In this document: piece after piece, positions 52,465-61,393 of the stretch | Layout of the letters: every line of letters starts with the position of its first letter | Position numbering within the stretch: position 1 is the stretch's first letter | Origin: an uncultured Lewinella sp. | GTDB taxonomy: Bacteria > Bacteroidota > Bacteroidia > Chitinophagales > Saprospiraceae | Direction of reading: 5' to 3' | Assembly: GCA_913057785.1 (NCBI GenBank) | Contig: CAJXPD010000001.1 | Location: forward strand, 1-64,000 | Length of the DNA: 64,000 nt | The notes under the pieces: generated by a model | Told to the model about the DNA's origin: nothing | The model's database searches: none | The model's input: only the letters and a program-made list of their open reading frames with translations | Position numbers and translations under genes: made by a program

Positions 52465-53248
52465 CCTACTGGATCTGCGTCGTCTAGGCCTGCTGTTGAA
52501 GGAGGAGATGAGCTTGCAGTATCTCCGGTATCTTCTGGGCTTAGGAGTGGTGTTTGGAGGGCTGTTTATGATTTGGTGGATCAACGCCGCCGGGATTTTC
52601 TCAACGGAGAAGCAACAATTAGAAGAATTTCATTACATCTGGTTTGCCGTCATTTTGTTATGCGGCGGGGCGTTCTTCTCAAGCTTAGCTTTTGTTCATT
52701 TTGGGGCAAAAACATCAAGATTGTTTTACCTCAATTTGCCTGCCTCTAACTTCGAAAAGTATACCGCTAAGTGGCTTATAACCGGACTAATATACCCATT
52801 GGCCATCTGGGTAGTTTATCTCATTTTTTCCTGGTTGGCCAATAAGGTAAATATACAGTACACAGAAGGTACACCTTTTGCACAGCTACCAGCCTTTGGG
52901 GAGACGACTTGGCTGTTTATGAGAATATATTTCGTCTCCCAAACCATCTTCTTGGCGGGAGCCGTATTCTTCCATCGCTATGCCATATTTAAAACGGCTT
53001 TCTCCTTGATGCTGGTGCAAATATTCTTGATGTTGTTTGTTTACCTATGTGCCCGAATTATTTTTCCAGAGATGTTCGAAGGTTGGACAGCCCCTGCGTC
53101 ACCCAATCAAGTTTACCAGATAACTGACACCTTTAAAGACTTTGTAAACAATCGACTAGAACAGGTCCTAGAGTATGTGTTCTGGCTTGCATTGGCCCCT
53201 ATAATGCTTGTGATCGGCTTTTTTAAACTTACCGAAAAAGAGGTGTAA
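52451..53248 (+). CDS. ABC transporter permease
   Basis: A 265-residue membrane protein, starting at the ATG at 52451, with about six helices (LGLGVVFGGLFMIWWI, YIWFAVILLCGGAFFSSLAF, LITGLIYPLAIWVVYLIFSW and three later). A hydrophilic first 20 residues are cytosolic. After helix 2 it carries FGAKTSRLFYLNLPASNFEKYTAKW, seen in YtrC/ABC-2-like permeases of such operons. It is the membrane partner of the ATPase before it; the stop lies one base before the GntR start. Confidence 0.85.
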   Translation: MQTNNLLDLRRLGLLLKEEMSLQYLRYLLGLGVVFGGLFMIWWINAAGIFSTEKQQLEEFHYIWFAVILLCGGAFFSSLAFVHFGAKTSRLFYLNLPASNFEKYTAKWLITGLIYPLAIWVVYLIFSWLANKVNIQYTEGTPFAQLPAFGETTWLFMRIYFVSQTIFLAGAVFFHRYAIFKTAFSLMLVQIFLMLFVYLCARIIFPEMFEGWTAPASPNQVYQITDTFKDFVNNRLEQVLEYVFWLALAPIMLVIGFFKLTEKEV

Positions 53249-53249
53249 G

Positions 53250-53624
53250 ATGGATTTTAAAAGACAAAAAGCAATCTACATACAAATTGCCGACTATCTG
53301 CTGGAAAACATCCTTGCTGGTGTTTTGGTCAAAGGGGATAAAGTGCAATCGGTGAGGGAGATGGCAGCTACCGTACAGGTCAATCCAAATACGGTAGTAC
53401 GCTCCTTCAATTACTTGCAAGACCGAGGAATAATTACGCAGCGAAGAGGAATTGGCTATTTCGTAGCGGAAGATGCTTTGGAAAAAACCCAAGCCCTGAA
53501 GCGCGAAATATTCATTCAACAGGAATTACCCGAACTGTTTAAAATGATGAAATTATTAGGGATGAATTTCGATGATATTCAGCAGATTTATCATCGACAA
53601 TCCAACGGAGCAGGAGCACAGTGA
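53250..53624 (+). CDS. GntR family transcriptional regulator (YtrA type)
   Basis: A 124-residue repressor-like protein. The N-terminal winged helix (about 1-75) has the GntR pattern IYIQIADYLLENILAG, KVQSVREMAATVQVNPNTV and ITQRRGIGYFV. The C-terminal part is only a short helical dimerisation arm (about 45 residues), which defines the YtrA subfamily. It lies one base after the permease stop. It probably binds the inverted repeat at 51566-51591 and represses its own operon. Confidence 0.92.
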   Translation: MDFKRQKAIYIQIADYLLENILAGVLVKGDKVQSVREMAATVQVNPNTVVRSFNYLQDRGIITQRRGIGYFVAEDALEKTQALKREIFIQQELPELFKMMKLLGMNFDDIQQIYHRQSNGAGAQ

Positions 53625-53671
53625 TAAGACTACAAAGAAATTACCCAACTGTACAAGAAAATTAAATCACC

Positions 53672-53743
53672 ATGACTGTTATTCTTTCAATTATCCTGTC
53701 TTTAATCTGGGCCCTGTTCTTTGGATTTGTGCCTAATCTCTAA
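53672..53743 (+). CDS. 23-residue single-helix membrane peptide
   Basis: ATG at 53672 opens a 23-codon frame reading MTVILSIILSLIWALFFGFV then PNL, all hydrophobic, ending in TAA at 53741-53743. It lies 47 bases after the GntR stop and 22 before the DUF2807 start, so it could belong to the same transcript. A single transmembrane helix is the only feature. Possibly a small regulator of the permease; unproven. Confidence 0.45.
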   Translation: MTVILSIILSLIWALFFGFVPNL

Positions 53744-53765
53744 CTCCTCTATCAAATCTTGTAAG

Positions 53766-54542
53766 ATGAAAACCAGTAGTAAATTATTAATAGGCTTATT
53801 GGCGGTGATGATGACGATGATCCTGACTTTCTTAATTACGGCGCGCATGAACGCGGAGGTTAGGAGCCCAGAGGAAAGAGCGAGTCGTGATCACGGAGAT
53901 GTGCAAGGAAACGGGCAAGTAGGGGTTGACCTTCGCTCAATAACAGATTACACTTCTGTGGCTTTGCATGCCAATATGGATGTGGAAATGAGTACGGCAT
54001 TTGAGCAGATAGAAGTTTCAGCAGAGGACAATCTCTTTGGAAATATCATTACCAAAGTAGAGAAGGGGACGCTACATATCCATTGGAAAGAGGGCGAATG
54101 GGCTAGGGCCACCTTACCGGTGAAAATAAAAGTTCCATTAGCTGCGGTGAATACCTTAGTAATCAATGACAGTGGGTTCATTACCGTGACTGATACCATT
54201 GCAGGCGATACTTTGCGACTTAGAGGATATGGTAATGGCGATATGGCCTTAGCCGCTAAGGTAGATTACCTAGATGCTGAGATTCATGGTAATGGTAATA
54301 TGGATGTAGAGGGCGCTGCAAATCACCTGGATTTGGCAATTTATGGATCTGGTGATCTGACCGCTTTTGATCTATCGGTACAGACTGCCGGGATTCGCAC
54401 CGAAGGAAATGGAGGAGCTAAAATTCAAGTTGCCGAAACTTTGAAGGGTGTGACCCACGGGCGAGGTCATATTCGACTGAAGGGCGCGGCCGATACTAAG
54501 GATTTTAAGGCAAGGAATGGCCGCTTGATTCTCCTTGAATAG
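53766..54542 (+). CDS. Head GIN domain (DUF2807) exported protein
   Basis: A 258-residue protein from the ATG at 53766 with an N-terminal helix (about 8-26) as signal or anchor. The rest is a repeating beta pattern typical of the head-GIN/DUF2807 adhesin-like fold: DYTSVALHANMDVEM, TLVINDSGFITVTDT, GYGNGDMALAAKVDYLDAEI, HGNGNMDVEG and YGSGDLTAFD. Such proteins often sit next to GntR/ABC operons in Bacteroidota, as here. The role is unknown; perhaps envelope stress related. Confidence 0.85.
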   Translation: MKTSSKLLIGLLAVMMTMILTFLITARMNAEVRSPEERASRDHGDVQGNGQVGVDLRSITDYTSVALHANMDVEMSTAFEQIEVSAEDNLFGNIITKVEKGTLHIHWKEGEWARATLPVKIKVPLAAVNTLVINDSGFITVTDTIAGDTLRLRGYGNGDMALAAKVDYLDAEIHGNGNMDVEGAANHLDLAIYGSGDLTAFDLSVQTAGIRTEGNGGAKIQVAETLKGVTHGRGHIRLKGAADTKDFKARNGRLILLE

Positions 54543-54674
54543 GAATAAGCGATAGAATAAATGATCGATTTCTAATCACGAACTCTCCTTAATCTACCAA
54601 TGGTTCGTACGATTTTCTCACACATGCCTATCCTGGTCATGCAGGGGAATCCTACGCCAAAAAAACAATCTATT

Positions 54675-56639
54675 ATGAAATCATTGACTGTTGAGCAAGT
54701 AGGCAAACTCATTTTCTTCTATTTACTAATGACTCTCCCGTTCTTGGCTTTGGCTCTAAGTGCATCCGCCCAGAACACCAGTTATCGCTCTATTCTAGAG
54801 GAGTCATTTGGTGATCATCAATCAGGAGCGACCGCTATCGTGGCCAAGAAAGGCAAGATCTTGTATCAAGATGCGATTGGAAATGCCAATATGGAACTTG
54901 GCGTAGAGATGAAAATGGAGCATATTTTCCGCATTGGATCGATTACCAAACAATTTACTGCCGTAGCGATCATGCAATTGGAGGAGCAAGGTAAATTATC
55001 GATTCAAGATCCCATTACAAAGTTTATTCCGGATTACCCTACACACGGACATACCATCACCGTAGAACATCTGTTGACACATACTTCAGGGATTAGAAGC
55101 TATACCGATATGGATAGCTTTGGTAGTATGTTTAGAAAGGATATGACCCCAGAGGAACTAGTGGCTGTTTTTAAGGACGAGCCGATGGATTTTGTTCCGG
55201 GCGAAAAATTCAATTATAATAACTCTGGCTATATCCTTTTAGGAGTGATTATTGAAAAGGTCAGTGGTCTCTCCTATCAGGAATATGTACAAAAGAATAT
55301 GTTTGACCCATTGGGAATGACCGCTTCCTATTACGGCAGTGCGAGTCAAGTGATTCCGCAGAGAGTGGCAGGTTACCAAGGAGCAAGAGGAGATTATCGC
55401 AATGCCGATTACCTCAGCATGACACTACCTTATGCAGCAGGCTCCCTACTATCTAATGTGGCGGATCTCTATACTTGGACCCAGGCAGTTCATGCACATC
55501 AGTTGGTAAGCGCTAAAAGCTTGGCAAAGGCCTTTTCTCCATTCGAACTAAACGATGGGAAAGAATCAGATTACGGCTATGGCTGGACTTTAAGTAAGAT
55601 CTATGACAGACCGGCAGTAGAGCATGGCGGAGGCATCAATGGTTTCTTAACTGAATCCATCTATATCCCTGAAGAAGAACTCTTTGTGGCAGTCTTCTCC
55701 AACTGTAATTGTCAATCCCCTAGCCCTGCCGCTAATAAGATGGCCGCGCTCGCCTTGGGAGAGTTAAAGGCTTTTACCAAGGTGGAATTAAGTGCCGATA
55801 AGCTGCAAGAGTATGTAGGCATTTATGAAAATGAAGAGGGAAACAAGCATAAGATTGTGGTAGAAGATGGAAAGTTGTACACGATGAGTCGGGGAGGAAA
55901 TCGCTATGAATTAAATCCAATGGGAAAGGATTGGGTTTTCTTTAACGATAATTTACGTACCGCTCAGTTTGTAAGAGAAACAGAAGGCAAAGTGGTTGCT
56001 ATCAAAGCTTATGAAAGAGGGAGCTATTTGGGCACTGCCAAAAAAACTGCAGAGAAGGTAGAAGCCAAGCAAGCTATCACCTTATCTGAGTCAGAATTGC
56101 AGGAATACACTGGGACCTATGATATGGGACCCTTCAAGATCAAAGTCACGCTTGAAGAGGGTAAGCTGTACGGTAAGCCAGATGGAGACGGCAAAGCTGA
56201 ACTATGGCCTAGTGCTAAGGATGAGTTCTTTTTGAAGGTAGTTGACGCTACAGTGGAATTCCTTCGTGTAAATGGTAAGGTGCAAGGCATGAAAGTAACG
56301 CAAGGTGATGCGCAACTAGAGGGGAGTTTGATGGCAGAAGTAGAGCCTAAAGAAGCAACAGTGAGCAGCAAGGGCGCTACAGACCTTTCGATATACACAG
56401 GTGTCTACGCATCAGAGGGACGGCACTTGAAGGTCACTTTGGAGAATGGCTTTTTGTATGGCCAACCGGATGATGATACCAAAGAAAAAATGAAGCCGAA
56501 TGGACCAGACAGCTTCGAAGTAGATACATCGGATGGTGGCCAAGTGAAGGTGACTTTCAAACGCGACGGGGAGAAGGTTGTTGGGATTAAATTGGAAATG
56601 AGTAGTGGACATGAAATGGTAGCGCAGAAGATTAAGTAG
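54675..56639 (+). CDS. Serine hydrolase (beta-lactamase/class C type) with three C-terminal modules
   Basis: A 654-residue exported serine hydrolase from the ATG at 54675; signal peptide to about residue 33 (LSASAQ). The catalytic set is GSITKQF (SxxK), YNNSGY (YxN) and EHGGGINGF (HxG-type). After the ~350-residue hydrolase domain come three related beta modules of about 85 residues, each opening with LxEYxGxY (DKLQEYVGIYENE, ELQEYTGTYDMG, SIYTGVYASEG) and a GKLYG strand. Likely a peptidase or esterase of the envelope, not a true beta-lactamase. Paralogue of the next gene. Confidence 0.9.
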   Translation: MKSLTVEQVGKLIFFYLLMTLPFLALALSASAQNTSYRSILEESFGDHQSGATAIVAKKGKILYQDAIGNANMELGVEMKMEHIFRIGSITKQFTAVAIMQLEEQGKLSIQDPITKFIPDYPTHGHTITVEHLLTHTSGIRSYTDMDSFGSMFRKDMTPEELVAVFKDEPMDFVPGEKFNYNNSGYILLGVIIEKVSGLSYQEYVQKNMFDPLGMTASYYGSASQVIPQRVAGYQGARGDYRNADYLSMTLPYAAGSLLSNVADLYTWTQAVHAHQLVSAKSLAKAFSPFELNDGKESDYGYGWTLSKIYDRPAVEHGGGINGFLTESIYIPEEELFVAVFSNCNCQSPSPAANKMAALALGELKAFTKVELSADKLQEYVGIYENEEGNKHKIVVEDGKLYTMSRGGNRYELNPMGKDWVFFNDNLRTAQFVRETEGKVVAIKAYERGSYLGTAKKTAEKVEAKQAITLSESELQEYTGTYDMGPFKIKVTLEEGKLYGKPDGDGKAELWPSAKDEFFLKVVDATVEFLRVNGKVQGMKVTQGDAQLEGSLMAEVEPKEATVSSKGATDLSIYTGVYASEGRHLKVTLENGFLYGQPDDDTKEKMKPNGPDSFEVDTSDGGQVKVTFKRDGEKVVGIKLEMSSGHEMVAQKIK

Positions 56640-56716
56640 TGTGCGCTTGTGAAGGTGGGAAACGCTAACCACCAAAATTGTCAGAGAAGGATTATTCACT
56701 CCTTAAACAAACAGCA

Positions 56717-58381
56717 ATGTCACATATACCTTCTTTAAATAATCGATGTTCACTAGGATTAGCCATTTTGGTCATGATCATGATGAATGGTTTTTCTCTC
56801 CTTGGACAGGATGCCAATCCTTACGAAACCATCCTTGCACAGGAATTTGAGGCCTATCAATCTGGTGCAGCCGTTCTGGTGGTAAAGGAAGGGGAGACCC
56901 TATTTAGGGGAGGTATTGGTTTCGCTAACATAGATCAAGGAGAGAAAATCTCTCCGACACATTTATTTCGAATTGGTTCCATTACTAAGACATTTACGGC
57001 AGTTGCCATTTTGCAATTGACTGAGCAGGGAAAACTGGATATTTCGGATCCAGTACAGGCCTATCTACCGGACTATCCCAAAAATGGTAAGGAAATGAGG
57101 ATTGAACATTTGCTAACCCATACTGCTGGTATTAAGCCGTATACGGGTATGGCGGAGGTAGCTCATCTACAAGATAAAGCTGCAACACCAGAGCAAATTA
57201 TTGATGTTTTTAAAGATGCTCCCACGGAATTTACACCGGGAGAACAATACCGGTACAACAACTATGGGTACATCCTTCTGGGAGCCATTATTGAGCAGGT
57301 GAGCGGGATGCGTTATGGTGCGTATTTGGAGAAAGCAATTTTTAAGCCTTTGGGTATGAAGGACACCTACTTTGGAGATGCACAGGAAGCTACCAAAGAG
57401 CAGGCAATAGGATACGAGCAAGACAATGGAGCTTATCAGCATGCACCTTATTTGAATATGGCCATTCCCTATGCTGCCGGAGGTCTAGTATCAACAGTGG
57501 ATGATCTTCACAAATGGATGCAAGCATTACAAGCAAATAAAGTGATTAGCGAATCGAGCTTGCAACAGGCATTTTCATCCTACCGACTTGAAGGTGGGGC
57601 TTCTACTCCCTATGGCTACGGTTGGCAACTGGCCGAGCTATACGGGCAGCAAGTAGTAGGCCATGATGGCGTTATTCAGGGCTTCCTGTCCAACATGATC
57701 TATTTGCCTAAGGAAGATCTATTCGTAGCCGTATTGTCTAACTGTACTTGTAAAAACCCAGTCGGACTGGCTAATAAACTGGCAGCTTTCGCTATCGGTG
57801 AATATCCTCTGGTGTCAAAAGGACCACTAGATGCCAGTACCATAGATCCATACGTTGGCCAATATCAGTATGAGGGAAAGAGGAAGCATGAGATCTTTCA
57901 TGAAGACGGGCAACTATATAGTCTTACTACTGGAGATCGACGACGGCCGCTCTACATGGGTGCAACAGATCAATTCTTTTTCGAGGAAGGCCTGATCAGT
58001 ATTGAGTTCGTGCGGAATGAAGCGGGTGAAGTCGTGGGCTTGAAGCGGGTCGAAGCAGGCAAAGTAGTAGCTGAGGCTGCCAAGCAATCGAATACTGTAG
58101 CCCAAAAGGAGGCTATCCAGCTCAAAGCAAAAGAATTGCAGGAATATGTGGGAAAATATGATTTAGGTCCCTTTCATCTATTCATCACCTTGGAGGAAGA
58201 CAAGCTTTTTGGCCAGCCCGAAGGGCAAAGCAAAGAGCAGTTGTTTGCTAAAGCCAAAGACCACCTCTTTCTAAAGACGGTGGATGCAGAAATGGAATTC
58301 TTCCGTAAGGACGGCCAGGTGCAAGCAGTGAAAGTGACCATTGGCAACAATAGTTTCCAAGGAAAACTGGTCCAGGACTAG
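56717..58381 (+). CDS. Serine hydrolase paralogue with two C-terminal modules
   Basis: A 554-residue exported serine hydrolase from the ATG at 56717 (signal peptide ends near LLGQ). Catalytic residues are GSITKTF (SxxK), YNNYGY (YxN) and GHDGVIQGF at the third motif, where the neighbour has HGGG. Two C-terminal beta modules are present (STIDPYVGQYQYEG and ELQEYVGKYDLG), one fewer than the upstream paralogue. The tandem arrangement and even similarity point to a duplication followed by gain or loss of a module. A terminator follows. Confidence 0.9.
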   Translation: MSHIPSLNNRCSLGLAILVMIMMNGFSLLGQDANPYETILAQEFEAYQSGAAVLVVKEGETLFRGGIGFANIDQGEKISPTHLFRIGSITKTFTAVAILQLTEQGKLDISDPVQAYLPDYPKNGKEMRIEHLLTHTAGIKPYTGMAEVAHLQDKAATPEQIIDVFKDAPTEFTPGEQYRYNNYGYILLGAIIEQVSGMRYGAYLEKAIFKPLGMKDTYFGDAQEATKEQAIGYEQDNGAYQHAPYLNMAIPYAAGGLVSTVDDLHKWMQALQANKVISESSLQQAFSSYRLEGGASTPYGYGWQLAELYGQQVVGHDGVIQGFLSNMIYLPKEDLFVAVLSNCTCKNPVGLANKLAAFAIGEYPLVSKGPLDASTIDPYVGQYQYEGKRKHEIFHEDGQLYSLTTGDRRRPLYMGATDQFFFEEGLISIEFVRNEAGEVVGLKRVEAGKVVAEAAKQSNTVAQKEAIQLKAKELQEYVGKYDLGPFHLFITLEEDKLFGQPEGQSKEQLFAKAKDHLFLKTVDAEMEFFRKDGQVQAVKVTIGNNSFQGKLVQD

Positions 58382-58435
58382 ATCCACAACAAATTTGACT
58401 TAAGAACCACTTCCATATAATTTTATTCCAATCCA

Positions 58436-58465
58436 GGGTTTGAGCGTTGCTCAGACCCTTTTTTT
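58436..58465 (+). terminator. Terminator after the second serine hydrolase
   Basis: GGGTTTGAGC (58436-58445) pairs with GCTCAGACCC (58449-58458), one G-U pair, then seven Ts. Confidence 0.93.
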
Positions 58466-58490
58466 AGTCTTCTATTTATGAATACTTATC

Positions 58491-58498
58491 TACCTTTG
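58491..58498 (+). promoter_or_regulatory. -7 element TACCTTTG giving a near-leaderless message
   Basis: Exact TAnnTTTG match only five bases before the ATG at 58504. With a start point about six bases downstream of the -7 the message would begin at or next to the start codon. No clear -33. Confidence 0.55.
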
Positions 58499-58503
58499 CG
58501 CCC

Positions 58504-58989
58504 ATGATCCCACCAGCACAGATCAAGGCCCGGGCCAAAGATGAACGTAAGGCCAATAAGAAGTTCTTTAATCGTTTGGCGAGGCAAAAGCCTAAGCACT
58601 TGGATCAAACGGTAGCCCAACTGCACGATGAGGTTTTTGAGGAAATCGACTGCCTGGTTTGCGCCAACTGCTGCAAAACTACTAGCCCTATCTTTATCGA
58701 CAAGGACATTGATCGGATTGCTCGCCACCTGGGCCAGCGACCAGCTGACTTCGTAGACCAATATCTACACCTGGACGAAGATGGGGACTACGTTCTGAAT
58801 GAAGCCCCTTGCGCCTTTCTGGGCGAGGACAACTATTGCTCGATCTATGAGGTTCGTCCCCGAGCCTGCCGGGAATATCCCCATACGGACCGAAAGAACT
58901 TCCATCAAATTCTAGGTCTTACGTTGAAGAATACGGCGGTTTGTCCGGCGGTATTTGAGGTGGTGAAGCGGTTGCGGGATGTTTTCTAA
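58504..58989 (+). CDS. YkgJ family cysteine cluster protein
   Basis: A 161-residue protein with the YkgJ/CxxCxxCC-type metal-binding set: CLVCANCCKTT, then APCAFLGEDNYCSIY, and RPRACREYPHTD, with a final Cys near AVCPAVF. This family probably binds a zinc or iron-sulfur centre; the function is not known. The N-terminal 45 residues are basic and helical. It appears to be transcribed from its own promoter with almost no leader. It is convergent with mtaB, three bases apart. Confidence 0.9.
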   Translation: MIPPAQIKARAKDERKANKKFFNRLARQKPKHLDQTVAQLHDEVFEEIDCLVCANCCKTTSPIFIDKDIDRIARHLGQRPADFVDQYLHLDEDGDYVLNEAPCAFLGEDNYCSIYEVRPRACREYPHTDRKNFHQILGLTLKNTAVCPAVFEVVKRLRDVF

Positions 58990-58992
58990 GTT

Positions 58993-60315
58993 CTAAACTA
59001 CTACCAATCCCTTCTCATTAATCTCCTGTAACTTCGCTACATGTGTCTGATTTAGTAGAGCCTCTTGTAGAGGCGTCTCAATCTTCACATAGTTGTCGGT
59101 GAAGCCTGACATCATGCCAGGAGTCTTACTTTTTTCGAAGAGGATAGGGCGGGTTTGCCCTAGATGCTGCTCGTAGAAGTAACGGCGCTTTTTCTCGCTA
59201 AGGATAGTTAGCATCTGGTTGCGTCGTCGTCGTTCCTGCATAGACACAGGGTCTGGCATTTCAAAGGCCAGCGTATTTGGCCGCTCAGAATAGGTAAAGA
59301 CGTGGAGATAGGAGATATCCAAGCTATTGATGAAGCGGTAGCTTTCGAGGAAATCTTCCTCTGTCTCTCCAGGGAAGCCTACAATCACATCTACACCAAT
59401 ACAGCAGTGCGGCATCAGCTCCTTAATTTTTGCCACACGCTGTTCGTAAAGCTCTCGCTTGTAGCGACGGCGCATCATTTTGAGCTGCTTGTTGTTGCCG
59501 GATTGTAGCGGCATATGGAAGTGGTGAGCGAATCGCTTGGATTGCGCTACGAAGGCTATGATTTCGTCCGTGCAGAGATTGGGTTCGATAGAGGAAATGC
59601 GGAATCTTTCGATGCCTTCTACCTCATCCAACTGGCGAATCAAGTCGATAAAAAGCGCTTCCTTCTTCGGTTTTACGCCTTCAATCACCTCGGTACCATT
59701 GCCAAAGTCACCAATATTCACCCCGGTCAGGACGATTTCTTTCACGCCCATTTCCGCAATTTTCCTGGCATTGGCCACCACGCTTTCTACCGTATCACTC
59801 CGGCTCTTACCGCGAGCCAGTGGAATCGTGCAGAAGCTACATTTATAATCACAGCCATCTTGCACTTTCAAAAAAGATCGCGTACGATCTCCGAAAGAGA
59901 AAGCGTTGACGAAGTCTTTGGCTTCCTTGACTTCTCCGGCTTGTACCATGCCTTTGTCGGTCGACTTAGACAAGTCATCAATGAAGTCCAGGATGCGGAA
60001 TTTCTCCGCTGCTCCAAGTACCAGGTCAACGCCTTCTATATTGGCTATTTCTTCAGGTTTAAGTTGTGCGTAACACCCTACGACGGTCACAAAGGCCTGA
60101 GGATTTTTACGCAAAGCGCGCCGAACGATCTGCCGGCACTTGCGATCTGCAAAGTCAGTTACGGAGCAGGTATTAATCACATAGATATCTGCTCCTTCAT
60201 CAAACTTATTCTCCGAATAGCCAGCCTTCTCGAACAAGCGGCCAATGGCAGAAGTTTCGGAGTAATTTAGTTTGCAGCCTAAAGTGTAAAATGCAACTGA
60301 TTTTGGCGTCGCCAT
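58993..60315 (-). CDS. mtaB: tRNA t6A37 methylthiotransferase MtaB
   Basis: A 440-residue radical SAM enzyme that adds a methylthio group to t6A37 of tRNAs. The N-terminal UPF0004 domain has FYTLGCKLNYSE, NTCSVTDFADRKC and VVGCYAQ, giving the three ligands of the auxiliary cluster. The radical SAM motif is CDYKCSFCTIP (CxxxCxxC). A TRAM-like C-terminal part covers about 375-440. The ATG at 60315 gives the family-typical start; a GTG at 60360 is in frame but less likely. Confidence 0.94.
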   Translation of the reverse strand: MATPKSVAFYTLGCKLNYSETSAIGRLFEKAGYSENKFDEGADIYVINTCSVTDFADRKCRQIVRRALRKNPQAFVTVVGCYAQLKPEEIANIEGVDLVLGAAEKFRILDFIDDLSKSTDKGMVQAGEVKEAKDFVNAFSFGDRTRSFLKVQDGCDYKCSFCTIPLARGKSRSDTVESVVANARKIAEMGVKEIVLTGVNIGDFGNGTEVIEGVKPKKEALFIDLIRQLDEVEGIERFRISSIEPNLCTDEIIAFVAQSKRFAHHFHMPLQSGNNKQLKMMRRRYKRELYEQRVAKIKELMPHCCIGVDVIVGFPGETEEDFLESYRFINSLDISYLHVFTYSERPNTLAFEMPDPVSMQERRRRNQMLTILSEKKRRYFYEQHLGQTRPILFEKSKTPGMMSGFTDNYVKIETPLQEALLNQTHVAKLQEINEKGLVVV

Positions 60316-60405
60316 ATCTCGATCATTTACTTCGCTAATCCTCGGGTTCCCAATTTTCACTTTGGAAATAACCCCTTGTCATCGTATTTGGTTCAAAATG
60401 AGGCG

Positions 60406-60413
60406 CAAAGATA
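60406..60413 (-). promoter_or_regulatory. -7 element TATCTTTG for mtaB
   Basis: Exact TAnnTTTG match on the minus strand, followed by GCGCC as at the YkgJ promoter. It lies about 90 bases before the mtaB ATG. Confidence 0.5.
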
Positions 60414-60466
60414 CGAGAGTCAAAAGGATTTGAGAAGAAAAGAGTAGGGATTTAAGTGGAAAACGA

Positions 60467-61021
60467 TTATTCTGAAACCTTTCCTCTAATGTTCCAATTC
60501 ACACTTTCTCCAGGGATCCGAACACCGAAAGGAGACCAGGTATTATCAAGAGATTTAAACAGCCAATCCCCATTGGCGATATTTGGGCCGGCGTCACAAC
60601 CAATGGATTGACTCTGCTGATCGTGTGTTAGGCCAATGCTTATCCAAAGATCATTCCCGTCAATATTGATTGGCGTACTGAGGATGTGTTCATTCCATTC
60701 AGGGACTTGTATCCCCGTAGTAACATTCGCGCGATACAGCTCAGCACCAGGAGTATTGTCGCTACCCTCCCCGTAGATGATCACTTCTACTTTTTGCGGA
60801 ACCACACCCATGAAAAAAGAAACACTAGTCAACTGCTGACCGGTATAAGCGCTCGTTTCGTTTGAGGTGAAGCGTGCAGCTGCTTCATGGTATCCTACTT
60901 CTAAGATGGGGCCGGTTAGGTTGGGTCCATCATAACTAAATGCAAAATTTTCTTCATTATCTTTTTTACAACCGATAGACACGATCAGGCCAATAGCAAG
61001 TAGGAAAGTTAACTTCTTCAT
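60467..61021 (-). CDS. Predicted lipoprotein, beta-rich, unknown function
   Basis: A 184-residue lipoprotein with signal peptide ending VSIGCKKDNEE (lipobox Cys about 18). The mature part is beta-rich (VEVIIYGEGSDNTPGAELYR, DLWISIGLTHDQQ, GESVNWNIRGKVSE). The GAELYRANV and LWISIGL segments resemble the beta-sandwich modules of Bacteroidota secreted proteins (carbohydrate-binding or cleaved-adhesin-like), but I cannot name a family. It has no operon partner. Confidence 0.75.
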   Translation of the reverse strand: MKKLTFLLAIGLIVSIGCKKDNEENFAFSYDGPNLTGPILEVGYHEAAARFTSNETSAYTGQQLTSVSFFMGVVPQKVEVIIYGEGSDNTPGAELYRANVTTGIQVPEWNEHILSTPINIDGNDLWISIGLTHDQQSQSIGCDAGPNIANGDWLFKSLDNTWSPFGVRIPGESVNWNIRGKVSE

Positions 61022-61393
61022 ATTGATTGTTTTTTGAGTAAAATCCTTAGCAAATAGGCTGTTTAGGCCTACTCCACAAATGTAAGACAGATTTAATCCA
61101 AATGCAGTTCTCCGTGCTTAAAGTATTGTTAATGAGAAGCAGATCTCTTTTTCAAACTGTTAAAGGGGCTCTTCTAGATGAAATATGCTTTAACAAAACA
61201 GGGCTTTTTTCGAGCTATTTGGATTTTTATTTTGAAAACTAGCTGATTGCAAATTTTTATTTTGAATAAAGCTGTTTTTTTGTTAAATTGTTTGACTGCT
61301 GTGTGGTGAAGGCAAATTTACGAGAACTCGGTATGAGCAGTTGCCTAGCTAGGCTATGTCATCTCTATTTAGCTATCCACGTACATAAAAACA
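61022..61393. other. Intergenic region with a 30-base-period direct repeat
   Basis: 372 bases without a supported gene. ATTTTTATTTTGAA occurs at 61223-61236 and again at 61253-61266, each followed by AGCTG after a short gap. AT-rich overall. It may hold the promoter of the ArsC-like gene. Confidence 0.5.

Noticed and set aside
59515-60270. Long (251-codon) plus-strand frame opposite mtaB
   Set aside because: It is the reverse strand of a well-supported radical SAM gene with clear motifs; no protein features of its own.
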